Assembly: GCA_041913045.1 (NCBI GenBank)
Contig: JAYSGB010000024.1
Coordinates: 1 to 63,460, forward strand
Direction of reading: 5' to 3'
DNA from: CAMLOF01 sp041913045
GTDB lineage: Bacteria > Pseudomonadota > Gammaproteobacteria > Burkholderiales > Burkholderiaceae_C
Length of the DNA stretch: 63,460 nt
The position numbers and the translations under genes were made by a program. The number at the start of each line of letters is the position of its first letter. The first letter of the stretch is position 1. The notes under the pieces are model-generated. The model made no database searches. It worked only from the letters and a program-made list of their open reading frames with translations, and was not told the DNA's origin. Below, piece by piece: positions 19,112-28,946 of this stretch.

Positions 19112-19151
19112 TAGAATGCTCGGTTGCTGGCGCCCTGGCTGATCAGGGCGC
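19112..19151 (+). promoter_or_regulatory. yajC-secD-secF promoter -10 element and 5' leader hairpin
   Basis: TAGAAT at 19112-19117 is a good -10 element. A perfect 8-bp hairpin, GCGCCCTG (19130-19137) with CAGGGCGC (19144-19151) and a 6-nt loop, follows in what would be the 5' leader, 30 bp before the yajC start. It could stabilise the mRNA or attenuate transcription; it lacks a T-run, so it is not a plain terminator. Confidence 0.5.
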
Positions 19152-19180
19152 ATTCAACCAACTGACAGGACAGAGACACC

Positions 19181-19501
19181 GTGTTCATTTCCAACGCTTA
19201 TGCCCAAGCCGCCGCTGGTGGCGACACCGTTTCCTCCCTGACGAGCCTGCTGCCGCTGGTTCTGATGTTCGTGGTGCTGTACTTCGTCATGATCCGCCCC
19301 CAGATGAAGCGCCAGAAAGAGCACAAGGCCATGATCGAGGCGCTGGCCAAGGGCGACGAAGTGGTGACCGCAGGTGGCCTGCTCGGCAAGGTCTCCAAAG
19401 TCGGCGATACCTACATCGGCGTGGAACTTGCCGACGGAATGGAAGTCCAGATGCAACGTTCTGCCGTTGTGCAGGTGCTGCCCAAGGGCACCATCAAGTA
19501 A
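19181..19501 (+). CDS. yajC: Preprotein translocase subunit YajC
   Basis: 106 residues with a GTG start. A single hydrophobic segment (SLLPLVLMFVVLYFVMI) is followed by the cytoplasmic domain with the family motif RPQMKRQKEHKAM and EVVTAGGLLGKV. YajC associates with SecDF and SecYEG in the inner membrane. It is followed by secD and secF on the same strand, the classical order. Confidence 0.97.
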   Translation: MFISNAYAQAAAGGDTVSSLTSLLPLVLMFVVLYFVMIRPQMKRQKEHKAMIEALAKGDEVVTAGGLLGKVSKVGDTYIGVELADGMEVQMQRSAVVQVLPKGTIK

Positions 19502-19588
19502 CCCAACGTCCCGGGATTGCGTTTCGGGCGTGTGACCGGCTGGGCCAGTGGCCCGGCCGTTTGATTTTTGTTGCGGAGCCTTTCGCTC

Positions 19589-21466
19589 ATGAACCGATAC
19601 CCGCTGTGGAAATACGTGACCATCGTGGTCGCGCTGATCATTGCCACCCTCTACACCCTGCCCAACTTCTTTGGCGAGGCGCCAGCGGTGCAGGTTTCGG
19701 CTGGCAAGGCCACGGTGCGCGTGGATGCCGCCACCGTCACGCGGGTCGAAGCAGCGCTGGCTGCGCAGAACATCACGCCCGCAGCAGTGCAGTTCGACGG
19801 CCAGTCGGTCAAGGTCCGCTTCGACTCGACCGACACCCAGATCCAGGCGCGTGACGCGATCGACCACGCCCTCAACCCCGACCGCACCGACCCGACCCAC
19901 ATCGTCGCGCTGAACCTGCTGCCGCGCACCCCTGCATGGCTGCAGGCCATCCATGCCAAGCCCATGTACCTGGGCCTTGACTTGCGGGGTGGCGTGCACT
20001 TCCTGCTGCAGGTGGACATGCCCGGCGCGCTGGACAAGCGCGCCGAAGTCATCGCCAGCGACCTGCGCGGCGCGCTGCGTGACAAGAACATCCGCCACGG
20101 CGGCATTCGCCGCGAGGGCCAGTCGGTTGAACTGCGTTTCCGCGATGCCGCAGCGCAGACCGCAGCGCGCAACCTGCTGGCAGACCAGTTCCCCGATCTG
20201 ATCCTGGCCGAAGCGGCCGAAGGCAGCGAATTCAAGCTCACGGCCACCTTGCGCCCGGAAGCCGCACGCCGCATCCAGGAGCAGGCGCTCAAGCAGAACA
20301 TCACCACCCTGCACAACCGAATCAACGAACTGGGCGTGGCCGAACCCGTCATCCAGCAGCAGGGCCTGGACCGCATCGTGGTGCAGCTGCCCGGCGTGCA
20401 GGACACCGCCAAGGCCAAGGACATTCTGGGCCGCACCGCCACCCTGGAGGTGCGCATGGTGGATGAAAGCGCCGAAGGCCAGTCCGCCGAGCGTGGCAAC
20501 GGCCCGGTGCCGTTTGGCTCCGAGCGTTACCTCGACCGCAACGGCCAGGCCGTCATCACCAAGCGCGAAGTGCTGCTCACTGGCGAGAACCTGACCGACG
20601 CCCAAGCCGGTTTTGACAGCCAGACCCAGGAAGCTGCCGTGCACCTCACGCTCGACGCCAAGGGCGCGCGCATCTTCCGCGATGTCACCCGCGAGAACGT
20701 GGGCAAGCGCATGGCCATCCTGTTGTTCGAGAAGGGCAAGGGCGAGGTCGTCACGGCGCCAGTCATACGTGGCGAGATCGGTGGCGGGCGCGTGCAGATT
20801 TCCGGCCGCATGACCACGGTCGAGGCCAACGACACAGCCTTGCTGCTGCGCGCAGGTTCCCTGGCGGCCCCGATGGACATCATCGAAGAGCGCACCATCG
20901 GCCCGAGCCTGGGGGCAGACAACATCAAGATGGGCTTCGACAGCGTCACCTGGGGCTTTCTGGTGGTGGTCGGCTTCATGTGTGTGTACTACATGATGTT
21001 CGGCGTGTTCTCCAGCCTGGCGCTGGGCTTCAACCTGATGCTGCTGGTGGCCGTGTTGTCCATGCTGCAGGCCACGCTGACCCTGCCCGGCATGGCCGCC
21101 ATGGCGCTGGCGCTGGGCATGGCCATCGACGCCAACGTGCTCATCAACGAACGCGTGCGCGAGGAACTGCGCAACGGCAGTGCACCGCAGTCGGCCATCA
21201 ACGCCGGTTACGACCACGCTTGGGGCACCATCCTCGACTCCAACATCACCTCGCTGTTGGCTGGGGTGGCGCTGCTGGCGTTTGGTTCCGGCCCGGTGCG
21301 CGGCTTTGCAGTGGTGCACTGCCTGGGCATCCTCACCAGCATGTTCTCCGCAGTGTTCTTCTCGCGCGGTCTGGTCAACATGTGGTACGGCCGCCAGAAA
21401 AAGCTCAAGAACGTGTCCATTGGCACGGTGTGGACGCAGGGTGAAAAGACCCTGGCCAAGGACTGA
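19589..21466 (+). CDS. secD: Protein translocase subunit SecD
   Basis: 625 residues from the ATG at 19589. An N-terminal membrane helix (YPLWKYVTIVVALIIATLYTLP) is followed by the large periplasmic P1 domain (including LGLDLRGGVHFLLQV) and five C-terminal transmembrane segments with the GMAIDANVLINERVREE motif. Together with SecF it uses the proton gradient to drive late steps of secretion. The gene lies 87 bp after yajC and 14 bp before secF. Confidence 0.97.
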   Translation: MNRYPLWKYVTIVVALIIATLYTLPNFFGEAPAVQVSAGKATVRVDAATVTRVEAALAAQNITPAAVQFDGQSVKVRFDSTDTQIQARDAIDHALNPDRTDPTHIVALNLLPRTPAWLQAIHAKPMYLGLDLRGGVHFLLQVDMPGALDKRAEVIASDLRGALRDKNIRHGGIRREGQSVELRFRDAAAQTAARNLLADQFPDLILAEAAEGSEFKLTATLRPEAARRIQEQALKQNITTLHNRINELGVAEPVIQQQGLDRIVVQLPGVQDTAKAKDILGRTATLEVRMVDESAEGQSAERGNGPVPFGSERYLDRNGQAVITKREVLLTGENLTDAQAGFDSQTQEAAVHLTLDAKGARIFRDVTRENVGKRMAILLFEKGKGEVVTAPVIRGEIGGGRVQISGRMTTVEANDTALLLRAGSLAAPMDIIEERTIGPSLGADNIKMGFDSVTWGFLVVVGFMCVYYMMFGVFSSLALGFNLMLLVAVLSMLQATLTLPGMAAMALALGMAIDANVLINERVREELRNGSAPQSAINAGYDHAWGTILDSNITSLLAGVALLAFGSGPVRGFAVVHCLGILTSMFSAVFFSRGLVNMWYGRQKKLKNVSIGTVWTQGEKTLAKD

Positions 21467-21480
21467 ACGGGAGCCAGAAA

Positions 21481-22431
21481 ATGGAATTTTTCCGCATCAA
21501 GAAAGACATCCCGTTCATGCGCCATGCGCTGGTGCTGAACGCCATTTCGTTCATCACGTTCGTGGCCGCCGTGTTCTTCCTGGTCACGCGCGGGCTCAAC
21601 CTGTCGGTGGAGTTCACCGGCGGTACCGTGATGGAGGTGTCCTACGAGCAGCCTGCTGACCTGGAGTCGGTGCGCAAGGTGATCGGCGGCCTGGGTTACG
21701 TGGACGTGCCGGTGCAGAACTTCGGCACCTCGCGCGACGTGCTGATGCGCCTGCCGCTGGTGCAGGGGCAGTCCTCCGGTCAGCAGAGCGAAGTCGTGCT
21801 GGCCGCGCTCAAGGCGCAGAACCCGACTGTGCAATTGCGCCGCACCGAATTCGTCGGCCCCCAGGTGGGTCAGGAGCTGATGGAGGACGGCCTCAAGGCG
21901 CTGGCTTTCGTGATCGGCGGCATCATGGTCTATCTGGCCTTCCGCTTCGAGTGGAAGTACGCTGTATCGGCCATCATTGCCAACCTGCACGACGTCATCA
22001 TCATCCTGGGCTTCTTCGCGTTCTTCCAGTGGGAGTTTTCGCTGGCGGTGCTGGCGGCGGTACTGGCCGTGCTGGGCTACTCGGTCAACGAATCGGTCGT
22101 GATTTTCGACCGCATCCGCGAAACCTTTCGCAGGCAGCGCAAGCTGGGAACGGTGCAGGTGATTGACCGTGCCATCACGTCCACCATGAGCCGCACCATC
22201 ATCACCCACGGCTCGACCGAGGTGATGGTGCTGTCCATGCTGCTTTTCGGCGGCCCCACACTGCATTACTTTGCCATGGCGCTCACCATCGGCATCGTCT
22301 TCGGCATCTACTCGTCGGTGTTCGTGGCCGCCGCCGTGGCCATGTGGCTGGGTATCCGGCGTGAAGACCTGGTCAAGGCACCCAAGAAGAGCGAAGACCC
22401 AGACGATCCCAACGCAGGCGCAGCTGTCTGA
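21481..22431 (+). CDS. secF: Protein translocase subunit SecF
   Basis: 316 residues. Six predicted membrane segments with the SecF signatures LSVEFTGGTVMEVSYE in the periplasmic domain and GYSVNESVVIFDRIRE in the fourth membrane segment. It pairs with SecD in the inner membrane. The C-terminal tail is hydrophilic and acidic (KKSEDPDDPNAG). Confidence 0.97.
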   Translation: MEFFRIKKDIPFMRHALVLNAISFITFVAAVFFLVTRGLNLSVEFTGGTVMEVSYEQPADLESVRKVIGGLGYVDVPVQNFGTSRDVLMRLPLVQGQSSGQQSEVVLAALKAQNPTVQLRRTEFVGPQVGQELMEDGLKALAFVIGGIMVYLAFRFEWKYAVSAIIANLHDVIIILGFFAFFQWEFSLAVLAAVLAVLGYSVNESVVIFDRIRETFRRQRKLGTVQVIDRAITSTMSRTIITHGSTEVMVLSMLLFGGPTLHYFAMALTIGIVFGIYSSVFVAAAVAMWLGIRREDLVKAPKKSEDPDDPNAGAAV

Positions 22432-22463
22432 GAGTGTTCAGCCTACGAGGGGCAGCATGATGC

Positions 22464-24758
22464 TTGCCCCAGGCGTGCTGTTGCGACGGGCCGCGATGGC
22501 ATACTCGCTGGGTGGACACGAGCAAACAGTCTTCCCGTGGCATGGCCCAGCAGGCGCGGCAGACGTTCCTGCGTGGGGTCATGAATGGCCTCGACCAAGT
22601 TGCCGAGCAACTGGGGGAATATCTCGCTGCCCAGCTGGACCTGCCCGGCACGATGGCCGAGGCTCAAGAGCGGCGTGACCTGTATCAGCTGTTCCAGAAG
22701 CAAAGGGCATTCTGGCTGACGGGCGCTCGCAACCGCCTGGAGCGCCTGCTCCGCCCGCCCAGGGAGGGACAGTCCCGTCGTGAACAGCAGTTGTCCGAGG
22801 CAGAGCTGGCTCTGGTCGAGGAAGCTGCGGTAGAGACCCAGATACTTTCCGCCAGGGCTGCTCTGGCTGCTGTGGACAAGGGCAGTGCGGACTTCAATGA
22901 CTTGCGCCTGCGATTGCAGCATCTGGAGCTGACCACCGAACTTCAGAAGAACGATGCTGTACAGGCCTTGCGGGTGGCCGAGGCTGTGGTGGACGCTTGG
23001 CTGGACGCAGGCTTCACGCGGGAACAATGGCAGGCTTGCCATTCAGTCATTCACCCGCCTTTTGCCTTGGCGGTGGCAGGAGCCTACCGTGAAGCCAACC
23101 GTTATCTGCTTGATCAGGGGGTACTGCCCGAGATCGACCTGCGGGGCTTGGTGCGTCGAGCGCCCAGTGTGCTGTCGGTTGCGAATGTGTCGCAAATGGC
23201 AGGCATTGAGGACGCTGGGGCGCCAAGGCGCGTTGCGAGTGCGGGCTCGGGAGCCGCAGCTGGGGTTGCAGCAGGTGGCAGCGTCGGCGGATCGGGGGCG
23301 GGCATGCCTTCCAGCCAGTTGATGAAGCTGCTGACCGAACGCCTACCAGCCGCGGCTGAATGGATGCGTGGTGCAGGTCAAGGTGCGGCGCAGGCGCCCG
23401 CGGTGGCCAGCACTTGGCCTTCGTTGGAGGCTGCGCTTCGGGCGTTGCCGCCGGTTGACTGGTCCTCGCTGGAGGCGGGGGCTGCCGGTTTGCATGCCCA
23501 GACCCGTGCCTTGAAGGAAAACGCGGGCAGCGAACACGAGAAAGCCGTCATCGAGGTTGTCGCCCTCATTTTCGACAGCATCCTCACAGAGGAGCGCATC
23601 CCTTCCAGCTTGCGGGTCTGGTTTGCACGCTTGCAAATGCCTGTGTTGCGCCACGCCATGACCGACCCAGGCTTCCTCGCGTCAACCGATCACCCCGCGC
23701 GTCTGTTGATCGACCGAATGGGTTCTTGCGTGATGGGGTTCGACCAATCGGTGTCGATGGAGCCGCTGGAGCAGGAGATCAAGCGTATCGTGCAGGTTAT
23801 CGAGCAATACCCGGAAACCGGGCGTCGCGTCTTTGAGCTGATGTACAAGGAGTTTCTGGCGTTTCTGGGGGATCACCTCCAGCAGTCCGAAGGCCTGCGG
23901 CGTATTGCAGACGTTGCACAGCAAGTGGAGCAGAAAGAGGCGCTGACGGTCCAGTACACCATCGAGTTGCGCAAACTTCTGGGGCAGGCCCCCGTACGCG
24001 ATTCGTTGCGTGATTTCTTTTATCAGGTGTGGGCCGAGGCCATGGCCAAGGGAGCCGTTACCTACGGTACCAATGATCCCCGAGCCCAGCGGCTGCGCCA
24101 GGCTGCCACCGATCTTCTGTGGGCCGCAGGCGCCAAGTCCACCCGGCAAGAGCGTGCACAGGTCATTACACGCGTGCCCGGTCTGCTGGCCGTTTTGCGC
24201 GAGGGCATGGCCTTGCTGGGCTACGACCAGACGCGCCAGGATGCTGCGCTCAAACCCGTGAACGACACCCTGGCCGATGCCTTCATGTCTCGCACGCCAA
24301 CGGTTGATGCGCAATGGCTAGGCACGTTGACGCAGACCCTGGCAAAGGTCGAGGATGTTCTGCCTTCCAGCGATGCCGATGAGCTGCCGCTGAACCGAGA
24401 AAGTCTGGAGTTGATCACCGGCGCGGATGCATCTGCCATCACCGTACTGCCAGACACCGGTTCACCAGTGCGCAGCGAATCGCGAGACAAGGCGCGAAAA
24501 CTGCCGTTGGGAGGCTGGTTCCGTCTGGAACACAACGGCAGTGCGGTTTCGGCGCAACTGGCCTGGCAAAGCCCCAGAAAACAGCTTTACCTGTTCGCCA
24601 CGGCGGCACAGGACGCATTCCTGCTGCAGCAGGGGCGTGTCGCGCACTATCTGCAAGCGGGTCTGCTGCGGCCAGTGGACGACGAAGGGTTGATCGAGAG
24701 GGCAACGCGCAGTGCCCTGGAAAAACTGGACGCAAATCCGGAGCGGTTGCTGTCCTGA
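22464..24758 (+). CDS. DUF1631-family protein
   Basis: 764 residues in the longest form (TTG at 22464); a GTG at 22512 or the ATG at 22542 are alternatives, and none has a convincing Shine-Dalgarno site. The protein is soluble and largely alpha-helical, with a low-complexity alanine/glycine-rich linker around residues 250-290. It matches the DUF1631 family as I recall it, found in Beta- and Gammaproteobacteria. Entries for it have sometimes been labelled thymidine phosphorylase, for which I see no evidence. The C terminus (GGWFRLEHNGSAVSAQLAWQSPRKQLYLFA) has the look of a PilZ-like beta barrel, common in this family. It lies 32 bp after secF and converges on dprA. Confidence 0.75.
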   Translation: MPQACCCDGPRWHTRWVDTSKQSSRGMAQQARQTFLRGVMNGLDQVAEQLGEYLAAQLDLPGTMAEAQERRDLYQLFQKQRAFWLTGARNRLERLLRPPREGQSRREQQLSEAELALVEEAAVETQILSARAALAAVDKGSADFNDLRLRLQHLELTTELQKNDAVQALRVAEAVVDAWLDAGFTREQWQACHSVIHPPFALAVAGAYREANRYLLDQGVLPEIDLRGLVRRAPSVLSVANVSQMAGIEDAGAPRRVASAGSGAAAGVAAGGSVGGSGAGMPSSQLMKLLTERLPAAAEWMRGAGQGAAQAPAVASTWPSLEAALRALPPVDWSSLEAGAAGLHAQTRALKENAGSEHEKAVIEVVALIFDSILTEERIPSSLRVWFARLQMPVLRHAMTDPGFLASTDHPARLLIDRMGSCVMGFDQSVSMEPLEQEIKRIVQVIEQYPETGRRVFELMYKEFLAFLGDHLQQSEGLRRIADVAQQVEQKEALTVQYTIELRKLLGQAPVRDSLRDFFYQVWAEAMAKGAVTYGTNDPRAQRLRQAATDLLWAAGAKSTRQERAQVITRVPGLLAVLREGMALLGYDQTRQDAALKPVNDTLADAFMSRTPTVDAQWLGTLTQTLAKVEDVLPSSDADELPLNRESLELITGADASAITVLPDTGSPVRSESRDKARKLPLGGWFRLEHNGSAVSAQLAWQSPRKQLYLFATAAQDAFLLQQGRVAHYLQAGLLRPVDDEGLIERATRSALEKLDANPERLLS

Positions 24759-24765
24759 GCCAGGT

Positions 24766-25875
24766 TCAAACCAGTCCGCAGCGCTGGAACAGGCCGCCAG
24801 GCAGGCGCCGGACCTGCCCTTCAAGTTCCATCTCCAGCAGGCGTGTCTGAAGGGTTGGCGTGTCCATTCCAGTGCGTGCCTGCAGTGCGTCCAGGCCAAC
24901 CGGGTCGAAACCCAGTGCATTGCACAAGGCGTCCTCGGTCTGGCTCCCGTCCTCAGAGGTCTCCGGGGCTTGAGTGCTAGCCAGCAGGGGCATGGACCAG
25001 CGCAGGTCTTCAAGCACATCCTGGGCTGATTCAACCAGCTTTGCCCCCTGTCGAATCAGGGCGTGGCAACCGCGCGACTGAGGTGCATGGATCGAGCCGG
25101 GAATGGCAAACACCTCTCGACCTTGTTCTGTGGCCATTCGGGCGGTGATCAAGGAGCCCGACTGCAGCGCGGCTTCCACCACCAGCGTGCCCATCGACAT
25201 GCCCGAGATGATGCGGTTGCGTTTCGGGAAGTTGGGGGCCAGAGGTGGAGTACCCAACGGGTATTCGCTGACGATCGCGCCATGCTCGGCAATTCGATGG
25301 GCCAAGGCGAGATGGCGTTTGGGGTAGACACGGTCCAGGCCTGTGCCGACGACGGCAATCGTGAAGCCACCGCCATCCAGAGCGCCTTGGTGCGCCTCGC
25401 CATCAACCCCCAACGCCAGACCCGACACCACGCAGACGCCAGCTTGCGCGAGTGCATGAGCGAAGTGCCTGGCGTTTTCGGCACCCTGCGCCGTCGGGTT
25501 GCGGCTGCCGACCACCGCGACCCGGCGAGGCTGCTCAAGCGCGGCCAACTGGCCCAGCACGTACAACAGCAGCGGTGGGTCTTCGGTCTGCAGCAATTCA
25601 CGGGGGTAGGTTGCGTCTCCCAGCGTCAGCAGATGGTGTTGCGGGGAGGCATCCAGCCAGTGGCGTGTGGTGTCACACAGCGCACGCCAGCCCTCGGGCT
25701 CGGCGGTGAGGGCCTGAGCCAGCTTGGGGCCCACCACGGAAGAGAGCGCTTCCAGGGGTTGTGTAAAAACAGTCTGAGGCAGGGCAAAGGCCGACAGCAG
25801 AAGGCGCGCGTGTCGATTGCCCACGCCAGGCGTGAGCGTCAGGCGCAGCCAGGCGCCCAGTTCAATGTCGTGCAT
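24766..25875 (-). CDS. dprA: DNA-processing protein DprA
   Basis: 369 residues. The central Rossmann-like domain shows the family signatures VVGSRNPTAQG, VSGLALGVDGEAHQGAL, PKRNRIISGMS and EAALQSGSLITARMATEQGR. The C terminus has the DprA winged-helix (DPVGLDALQARTGMDTPTLQ). DprA protects incoming single-stranded DNA and loads RecA during natural transformation. It follows the LysM gene on the same strand, 14 bp apart, and both are divergent from def-fmt. That arrangement is conserved in Betaproteobacteria. Confidence 0.95.
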   Translation of the reverse strand: MHDIELGAWLRLTLTPGVGNRHARLLLSAFALPQTVFTQPLEALSSVVGPKLAQALTAEPEGWRALCDTTRHWLDASPQHHLLTLGDATYPRELLQTEDPPLLLYVLGQLAALEQPRRVAVVGSRNPTAQGAENARHFAHALAQAGVCVVSGLALGVDGEAHQGALDGGGFTIAVVGTGLDRVYPKRHLALAHRIAEHGAIVSEYPLGTPPLAPNFPKRNRIISGMSMGTLVVEAALQSGSLITARMATEQGREVFAIPGSIHAPQSRGCHALIRQGAKLVESAQDVLEDLRWSMPLLASTQAPETSEDGSQTEDALCNALGFDPVGLDALQARTGMDTPTLQTRLLEMELEGQVRRLPGGLFQRCGLV

Positions 25876-25889
25876 GCAGAGCGTTGGCG

Positions 25890-27194
25890 TCAGGGGGTGA
25901 CGAAGCGGTCGCCCACTTTCACGCCATCGGCGATTTGCAGCACCAGCGCATAGGACATGTGGTCGAAGGTGCGGAACACCATCATCAGGCCGTTACGCTC
26001 GCCCGGCAGATGCAGGTTGGGCCGGGCGTCGTCGGTGGTGTCGGGCACCACGTCGGCGTCGCGCAAGATGGCCAGCACGTGACCGCGCTCCAGACCTTCC
26101 TTGGCGCCACGGTTGATGATGACAACCTGGTTCTGACCAGCGAAATGCACGGCGTTGCCATGCACCTTGACGATTTGCCCGCTTTGCCCGGATTCTGGCT
26201 TGTGAGGAATGTAGACGGGCACCTCGCGCTGTGGCTCAGGCAGCATGCGGTCACCCACGCGCATTTCTTCCTTGGCGAGGATGATGTCGATGGTGGCGGG
26301 CACAATTTCCTGCTGAGGCTTGCCGTCGGTGCCAGCGGCGCTGCGAACCTCTTCAGGGCGTGCCAGTTCAGCCTTGCCGACGAACTGGGCTTCGTAGCCC
26401 AGCAGCGCGCCCGTGGTGGGGTCGTTCAACGGTGTGGCACTGCGGTAAACCCGGAACTGGCGCGGTTGTCCTTTTTCCATGGTCAGCAGCGGCCCCTGGG
26501 CGCCTTCGCCTGCTCCGTATTGGCCCCGGGCGTAAGCACGGTCGCCTCGGCTGAGCAGCACACGGTTTTCCTGGGTGGCCGCGATGCGCGGTGCGCGGTC
26601 ATGGGTGGGGCCGTCGACCAGGATGGAGTCGGTCAGGAAAGGCTCGATGACTTGCAGGGGGATGGGGGCGATGGCAGTGTCCGCCAGATTCTCTGAGCGG
26701 ACACGGGGTGACAGCTTGACCGTGGGTACGCCACCCGCGCCGCCAAGCGACAGGTAGGCGCGGTCACCCACCTTGGTGAGGACAAGTTGCTGGCCCGGGA
26801 AAATCAGGTGGGGGTTGCGGATCTGCTGCAGATTCATGCCCCACAGTTCCGGCCAGCGCCAGGGGCGCTTGAGGAAGATACCCGAGATGTCCCAAAGGGT
26901 GTCGCCACGCTTGACGGTGTAGGAGTCCGGGGCGTTGGGGGCCAGTTCACTCAGCGGTACGCCTTTTTCGGCCACTTGCTGAGCTGTGCTCCGTTGCCCT
27001 GAGGTGATGGGGTAGTTGGGTACGGCTTGCGCGAGTGCATTTTCCAGGAGCAGCAGAGAGGCCGCTGCCAGCACACCCGCCTGGAGAACGCGGGTCCGGC
27101 TTGCGTGCACCGATGCAACAAGCGTGGTGCGCAAGCGGGCGCGAGTTTGCGGCTGATTTGCCTGGGGAGCGGTGGAAGGTGTGGTCATGGACAT
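25890..27194 (-). CDS. LysM-domain peptidoglycan-binding protein
   Basis: 434 residues from the ATG at 27194 (a second ATG lies two codons downstream at 27188). An N-terminal hydrophobic segment (VLQAGVLAAASLLLLENALAQA) is a likely signal peptide with cleavage after ALA or AQA. A LysM domain follows (SYTVKRGDTLWDISGIFLKRPWRWPELWGMN and PHLIFPGQQLVL). The remainder has no catalytic motif I recognise. It probably binds peptidoglycan in the periplasm. The LysM-dprA / def-fmt arrangement is conserved in related bacteria, but its role there is unknown to me. Confidence 0.85.
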   Translation of the reverse strand: MSMTTPSTAPQANQPQTRARLRTTLVASVHASRTRVLQAGVLAAASLLLLENALAQAVPNYPITSGQRSTAQQVAEKGVPLSELAPNAPDSYTVKRGDTLWDISGIFLKRPWRWPELWGMNLQQIRNPHLIFPGQQLVLTKVGDRAYLSLGGAGGVPTVKLSPRVRSENLADTAIAPIPLQVIEPFLTDSILVDGPTHDRAPRIAATQENRVLLSRGDRAYARGQYGAGEGAQGPLLTMEKGQPRQFRVYRSATPLNDPTTGALLGYEAQFVGKAELARPEEVRSAAGTDGKPQQEIVPATIDIILAKEEMRVGDRMLPEPQREVPVYIPHKPESGQSGQIVKVHGNAVHFAGQNQVVIINRGAKEGLERGHVLAILRDADVVPDTTDDARPNLHLPGERNGLMMVFRTFDHMSYALVLQIADGVKVGDRFVTP

Positions 27195-27421
27195 CTCGTC
27201 TCGTTGGCTCCGGAACCCGTCGCGCCGGGATGGGCGTGGTCGCACGCTCCTCCTCCCTGGCCGGACGTTGCTGGTAATGAACGTCTGGACATTTTGCGTT
27301 TAAGCCCCAGCTATGGCAATGATATCGTCTCCGTCACCGTGCTGGAAAGCTCGAAAGTGGCGAAAATAGCGACAAGGGCCGGAATACGTCTTCCTTTTGC
27401 CCGCCTGCCAGATACCTATCC

Positions 27422-27943
27422 ATGACTTCCAGCGACCTCCTGCCCATTCTGCGTTACCCCGATCCACGCCTGCACACCGTGGCCCGCCCCATTGCTGCGG
27501 TGGATGACCGCGTGCGCGCCATCATCCCGCGCATGCTGGCCACGATGTATGAAGCCAACGGCATTGGCCTGGCAGCCACGCAGGTGGATATTCACGAGCG
27601 TTTGATCGTCATTGACGTGAGCGAGGAGCGCGACCAGCCCCTGGTGCTCATCAACCCCGAACTGGAGTGGGCCAGCGAAGAAAAGCGCAAGGGCGAGGAG
27701 GGGTGCCTGTCCGTGCCCGGCATCTACGATGGCGTGGAGCGTTCCACGGCCGTGCGTGTGCGCGCCCTGGACGGCGACGGCAAGAGCCGCGTGCTCGAGG
27801 CCGAGGGCCTGCTGGCCGTGTGCATCCAGCACGAGATGGACCACCTCATGGGCAAGGTATTCGTCGAATACCTGTCGCCGCTCAAGCGCAACCGCATCAA
27901 GACCAAGCTGCTCAAGGCCGAGCGCGATCTGCAGCGCGCCTGA
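27422..27943 (+). CDS. def: Peptide deformylase
   Basis: 173 residues. All three metal-site motifs are intact: GIGLAATQV, EGCLSVPG (cysteine ligand) and QHEMDHLMGKVF (two histidines and the catalytic glutamate). It removes the formyl group from nascent proteins. The fmt gene starts 10 bp downstream. Confidence 0.97.
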   Translation: MTSSDLLPILRYPDPRLHTVARPIAAVDDRVRAIIPRMLATMYEANGIGLAATQVDIHERLIVIDVSEERDQPLVLINPELEWASEEKRKGEEGCLSVPGIYDGVERSTAVRVRALDGDGKSRVLEAEGLLAVCIQHEMDHLMGKVFVEYLSPLKRNRIKTKLLKAERDLQRA

Positions 27944-27953
27944 GGAGCCGGTC

Positions 27954-28946
27954 ATGCGAGTGGTTTTTGCCGGCACGCCGGAATTCGCGGCGGTGGCCCT
28001 GGATGCGCTGGGGCGTGCCGGTTTCACCATACCCCTGGTTCTGACGCAGCCCGACCGCCCTGCCGGACGAGGCATGAAGCTGCAAGCCTCGCCAGTGAAG
28101 CAATGGGCGCAAGCCCGGGGCGTGCCAGTGGCGCAACCGCGCAGCCTGCGGCTGGATGGCAAGTTTCCCGAAGAGGCCGCTGCGGCGCGCCAGGCCCTGC
28201 TGGATGCGCAGGCCGACGTGATGGTGGTCGCGGCTTACGGCCTCATCCTGCCGCGTTGGGTGTTGGACCTGCCCCGGCTGGGCTGCCTGAACATCCATGC
28301 CTCGCTGCTGCCGCGCTGGCGCGGTGCGGCACCCATCCACCGCGCTATCGAGGCGGGGGATGCGCAGACCGGCGTGACCATCATGCAGATGGACGAAGGT
28401 CTGGACACGGGTGACATGTTGCTGGAAGAACGGTTGCAGATCGGTGCCGACGAGACGACGGGCCAATTGCACGACCGCTTGGCGGCGCTTGGCGGGCGGC
28501 TCATTGTGGAGGCACTGGAAATTGCCGCGTGTGGCGGCCTGACTCGCCAGCCGCAACCGGCCGAAGGCATCACCTACGCCCACAAGATCGACAAAGCCGA
28601 GGCCCGTATCGACTGGACGCTGGACGCGACGTTGCTGGCGCGCCGCGTGCGGGCGTTCGATCCTTTCCCCGGCGCCGTGACGTCGGCGAACGGCGAAGCC
28701 ATCAAGGTGTGGGCGGCGCAGGCCGAGGGTGACGTGTTGCCCGCCACAGGCAGCCTGCCCGGCACGGTTCTGGCGGCTGGCCCGAAGGGGCTGCTGGTGC
28801 AGACGGGCCGGGGCGTGCTTCGGCTGACCGAGTTGCAGCGTGCCGGAGGCAAGCGCCTGCCAGTGGCCGACTTCCTGCGTGGCGCCAATGCGCCTGCTGT
28901 TGGAACTTGCCTGGGGCAGGAAGCCGGAGAGGGTGCATGTTCCTGA
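27954..28946 (+). CDS. fmt: Methionyl-tRNA formyltransferase
   Basis: 330 residues from the ATG at 27954 (GAGGAG upstream). The N-terminal formyltransferase domain contains VVFAGTPEFAAVALDAL and the signature SLLPRWRGAAPI with the catalytic Asn-His pair (NIHASLL). The C-terminal OB-like domain is complete. It formylates the initiator methionyl-tRNA using 10-formyltetrahydrofolate. It ends 10 nt inside the azlC coding sequence. Confidence 0.97.
   Translation: MRVVFAGTPEFAAVALDALGRAGFTIPLVLTQPDRPAGRGMKLQASPVKQWAQARGVPVAQPRSLRLDGKFPEEAAAARQALLDAQADVMVVAAYGLILPRWVLDLPRLGCLNIHASLLPRWRGAAPIHRAIEAGDAQTGVTIMQMDEGLDTGDMLLEERLQIGADETTGQLHDRLAALGGRLIVEALEIAACGGLTRQPQPAEGITYAHKIDKAEARIDWTLDATLLARRVRAFDPFPGAVTSANGEAIKVWAAQAEGDVLPATGSLPGTVLAAGPKGLLVQTGRGVLRLTELQRAGGKRLPVADFLRGANAPAVGTCLGQEAGEGACS

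Noticed and set aside
19154..21319. A 721-codon minus-strand frame opposite yajC and secD.
   Set aside because: Histidine/glutamine-rich antisense translation; the sense genes are unmistakable.
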